From: Sphingomonadales bacterium UBA6171
Lineage (GTDB): Bacteria; Pseudomonadota; Alphaproteobacteria; Sphingomonadales; Sphingomonadaceae
Length of the DNA stretch: 9,575 nt
Direction: 5' to 3'
Assembly (NCBI GenBank): GCA_002422985.1
Contig: DITZ01000023.1
Coordinates: forward strand, 1-9,575
The notes under the pieces: model-generated
The model's input: only the letters and a program-made list of their open reading frames with translations
The model's database searches: none
What the model was told of the DNA's origin: nothing
In this document: positions 9,249 through 9,575 of the stretch, piece after piece
How the letters are laid out: every line of letters begins with the position of its first letter
Position numbering within the stretch: position 1 is the stretch's first letter
Translations under genes and position numbers: made by a program

Positions 9249-9575
9249 TCACGCCAACACCGCCCCCACATGCGCCTGGCCTCTTGCAGCGGCCATCGTC
9301 TCCTGCCGGTGACGTTCGCGGCAGGATGCGCGTTGGGCTTCCGTCTGGCTGGCGTGACAGGCGGGGCAGCTGACGCCTTCCTCATATCGGGGGGAGGCGC
9401 GGTCTTCTGCGCTCACCGGGCGGCGGCAGGCGAAGCACAGGGCGTGGCTGCCGGCGGTCAGGCCGTGGCCGATGGCCACCCGCTGATCGAAAACGAAACA
9501 TTCGCCCTGCCACAGGCTTTGTTCCGCCGGCACCTGTTCCAGATAGTTGAGGATGCCGCCCTTCAGGTGGAACAC
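9249..9575 (-). CDS. trhO: TrhO/UPF0176 rhodanese-related protein, C-terminal part (5' end beyond the window)
   Basis: The last 109 codons, stop included, of a gene that runs off the right edge; GTG at the edge is an internal valine codon (VFHLKGGILNYLEQVP), not a start. TrhO makes 5-hydroxyuridine at position 34 of certain tRNAs using oxygen. The visible part is family-typical: LKGGILNYLEQVP, GECFVFDQRVAIGHGL, then two Cys-x2-Cys pairs (Cys47/Cys50 and Cys70/Cys73 of the fragment) that look like a small zinc-binding motif around RRPVSAEDRASPRYEEGVSC. The rhodanese catalytic cysteine is upstream and not visible. The last 20 or so residues (QETMAAARGQAHVGAVLA) end in the usual alanine-rich helix. 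Confidence 0.92.
   Translation of the reverse strand: MFHLKGGILNYLEQVPAEQSLWQGECFVFDQRVAIGHGLTAGSHALCFACRRPVSAEDRASPRYEEGVSCPACHASQTEAQRASCRERHRQETMAAARGQAHVGAVLA

Overview
The window looks like chromosomal DNA of a GC-rich alphaproteobacterium, most likely a sphingomonad or close relative. This rests on the high GC, the Usg-family protein (an alphaproteobacterial family), the HspQ and TrhO sequence types, and terminator hairpins without U-tracts. The order is an inference from protein resemblance recalled from memory, not from a search. I see no insertion sequence, prophage, CRISPR array or transfer island; the genes are ordinary housekeeping and catabolic ones.

Layout, left to right. A TetR-family regulator (72-779, minus) is followed by acetyl-CoA synthetase acs (1000-2937, minus). 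Next comes a 428-base gene-free stretch with an AT-rich core holding a perfect parS-type ParB site (3201-3216). On the plus strand follow a 63-aa RidA remnant (3366-3557) and an AruH-like aminotransferase (3550-4707), overlapping by 8 bases. They converge, across a 14-bp hairpin, on a secreted M3-family metallopeptidase (4776-6899, minus). Divergent from that is usg (7174-7461, plus), which converges on maleylacetoacetate isomerase maiA (7576-8202, minus) across a palindromic repeat. Then come hspQ (8357-8728, minus), tRNA-Ser(CGA) (8894-8983, plus), a hairpin-rich gap, and the C-terminal part of trhO (9249 to the right edge, minus).

The most notable region is 2.94-3.4 kb. The parS palindrome lies in an AT-rich island, and the plus strand goes from mostly C-rich on the left to mostly G-rich on the right. 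acs and the peptidase are both on the minus strand but have opposite skew, so gene direction does not explain the change. A C-to-G switch next to a centromere site is what the replication-origin region of a chromosome looks like, so I propose the window lies at or near the origin. No convincing DnaA-box cluster is visible, and dnaA, parAB and gidAB are not in the window.

Other notable points: the RidA remnant seems to have lost its middle in frame while keeping its start, ribosome binding site and overlap with the next gene; and a short repeat (TGGGGTCAGCAACGC) occurs exactly three times in two clusters, each just beyond the 3' end of a minus-strand gene. The metabolic genes (acetate activation, amino-acid transamination, tyrosine/phenylalanine ring catabolism) are compatible with catabolism of amino acids and acids, but they are separate transcription units, not one pathway operon.
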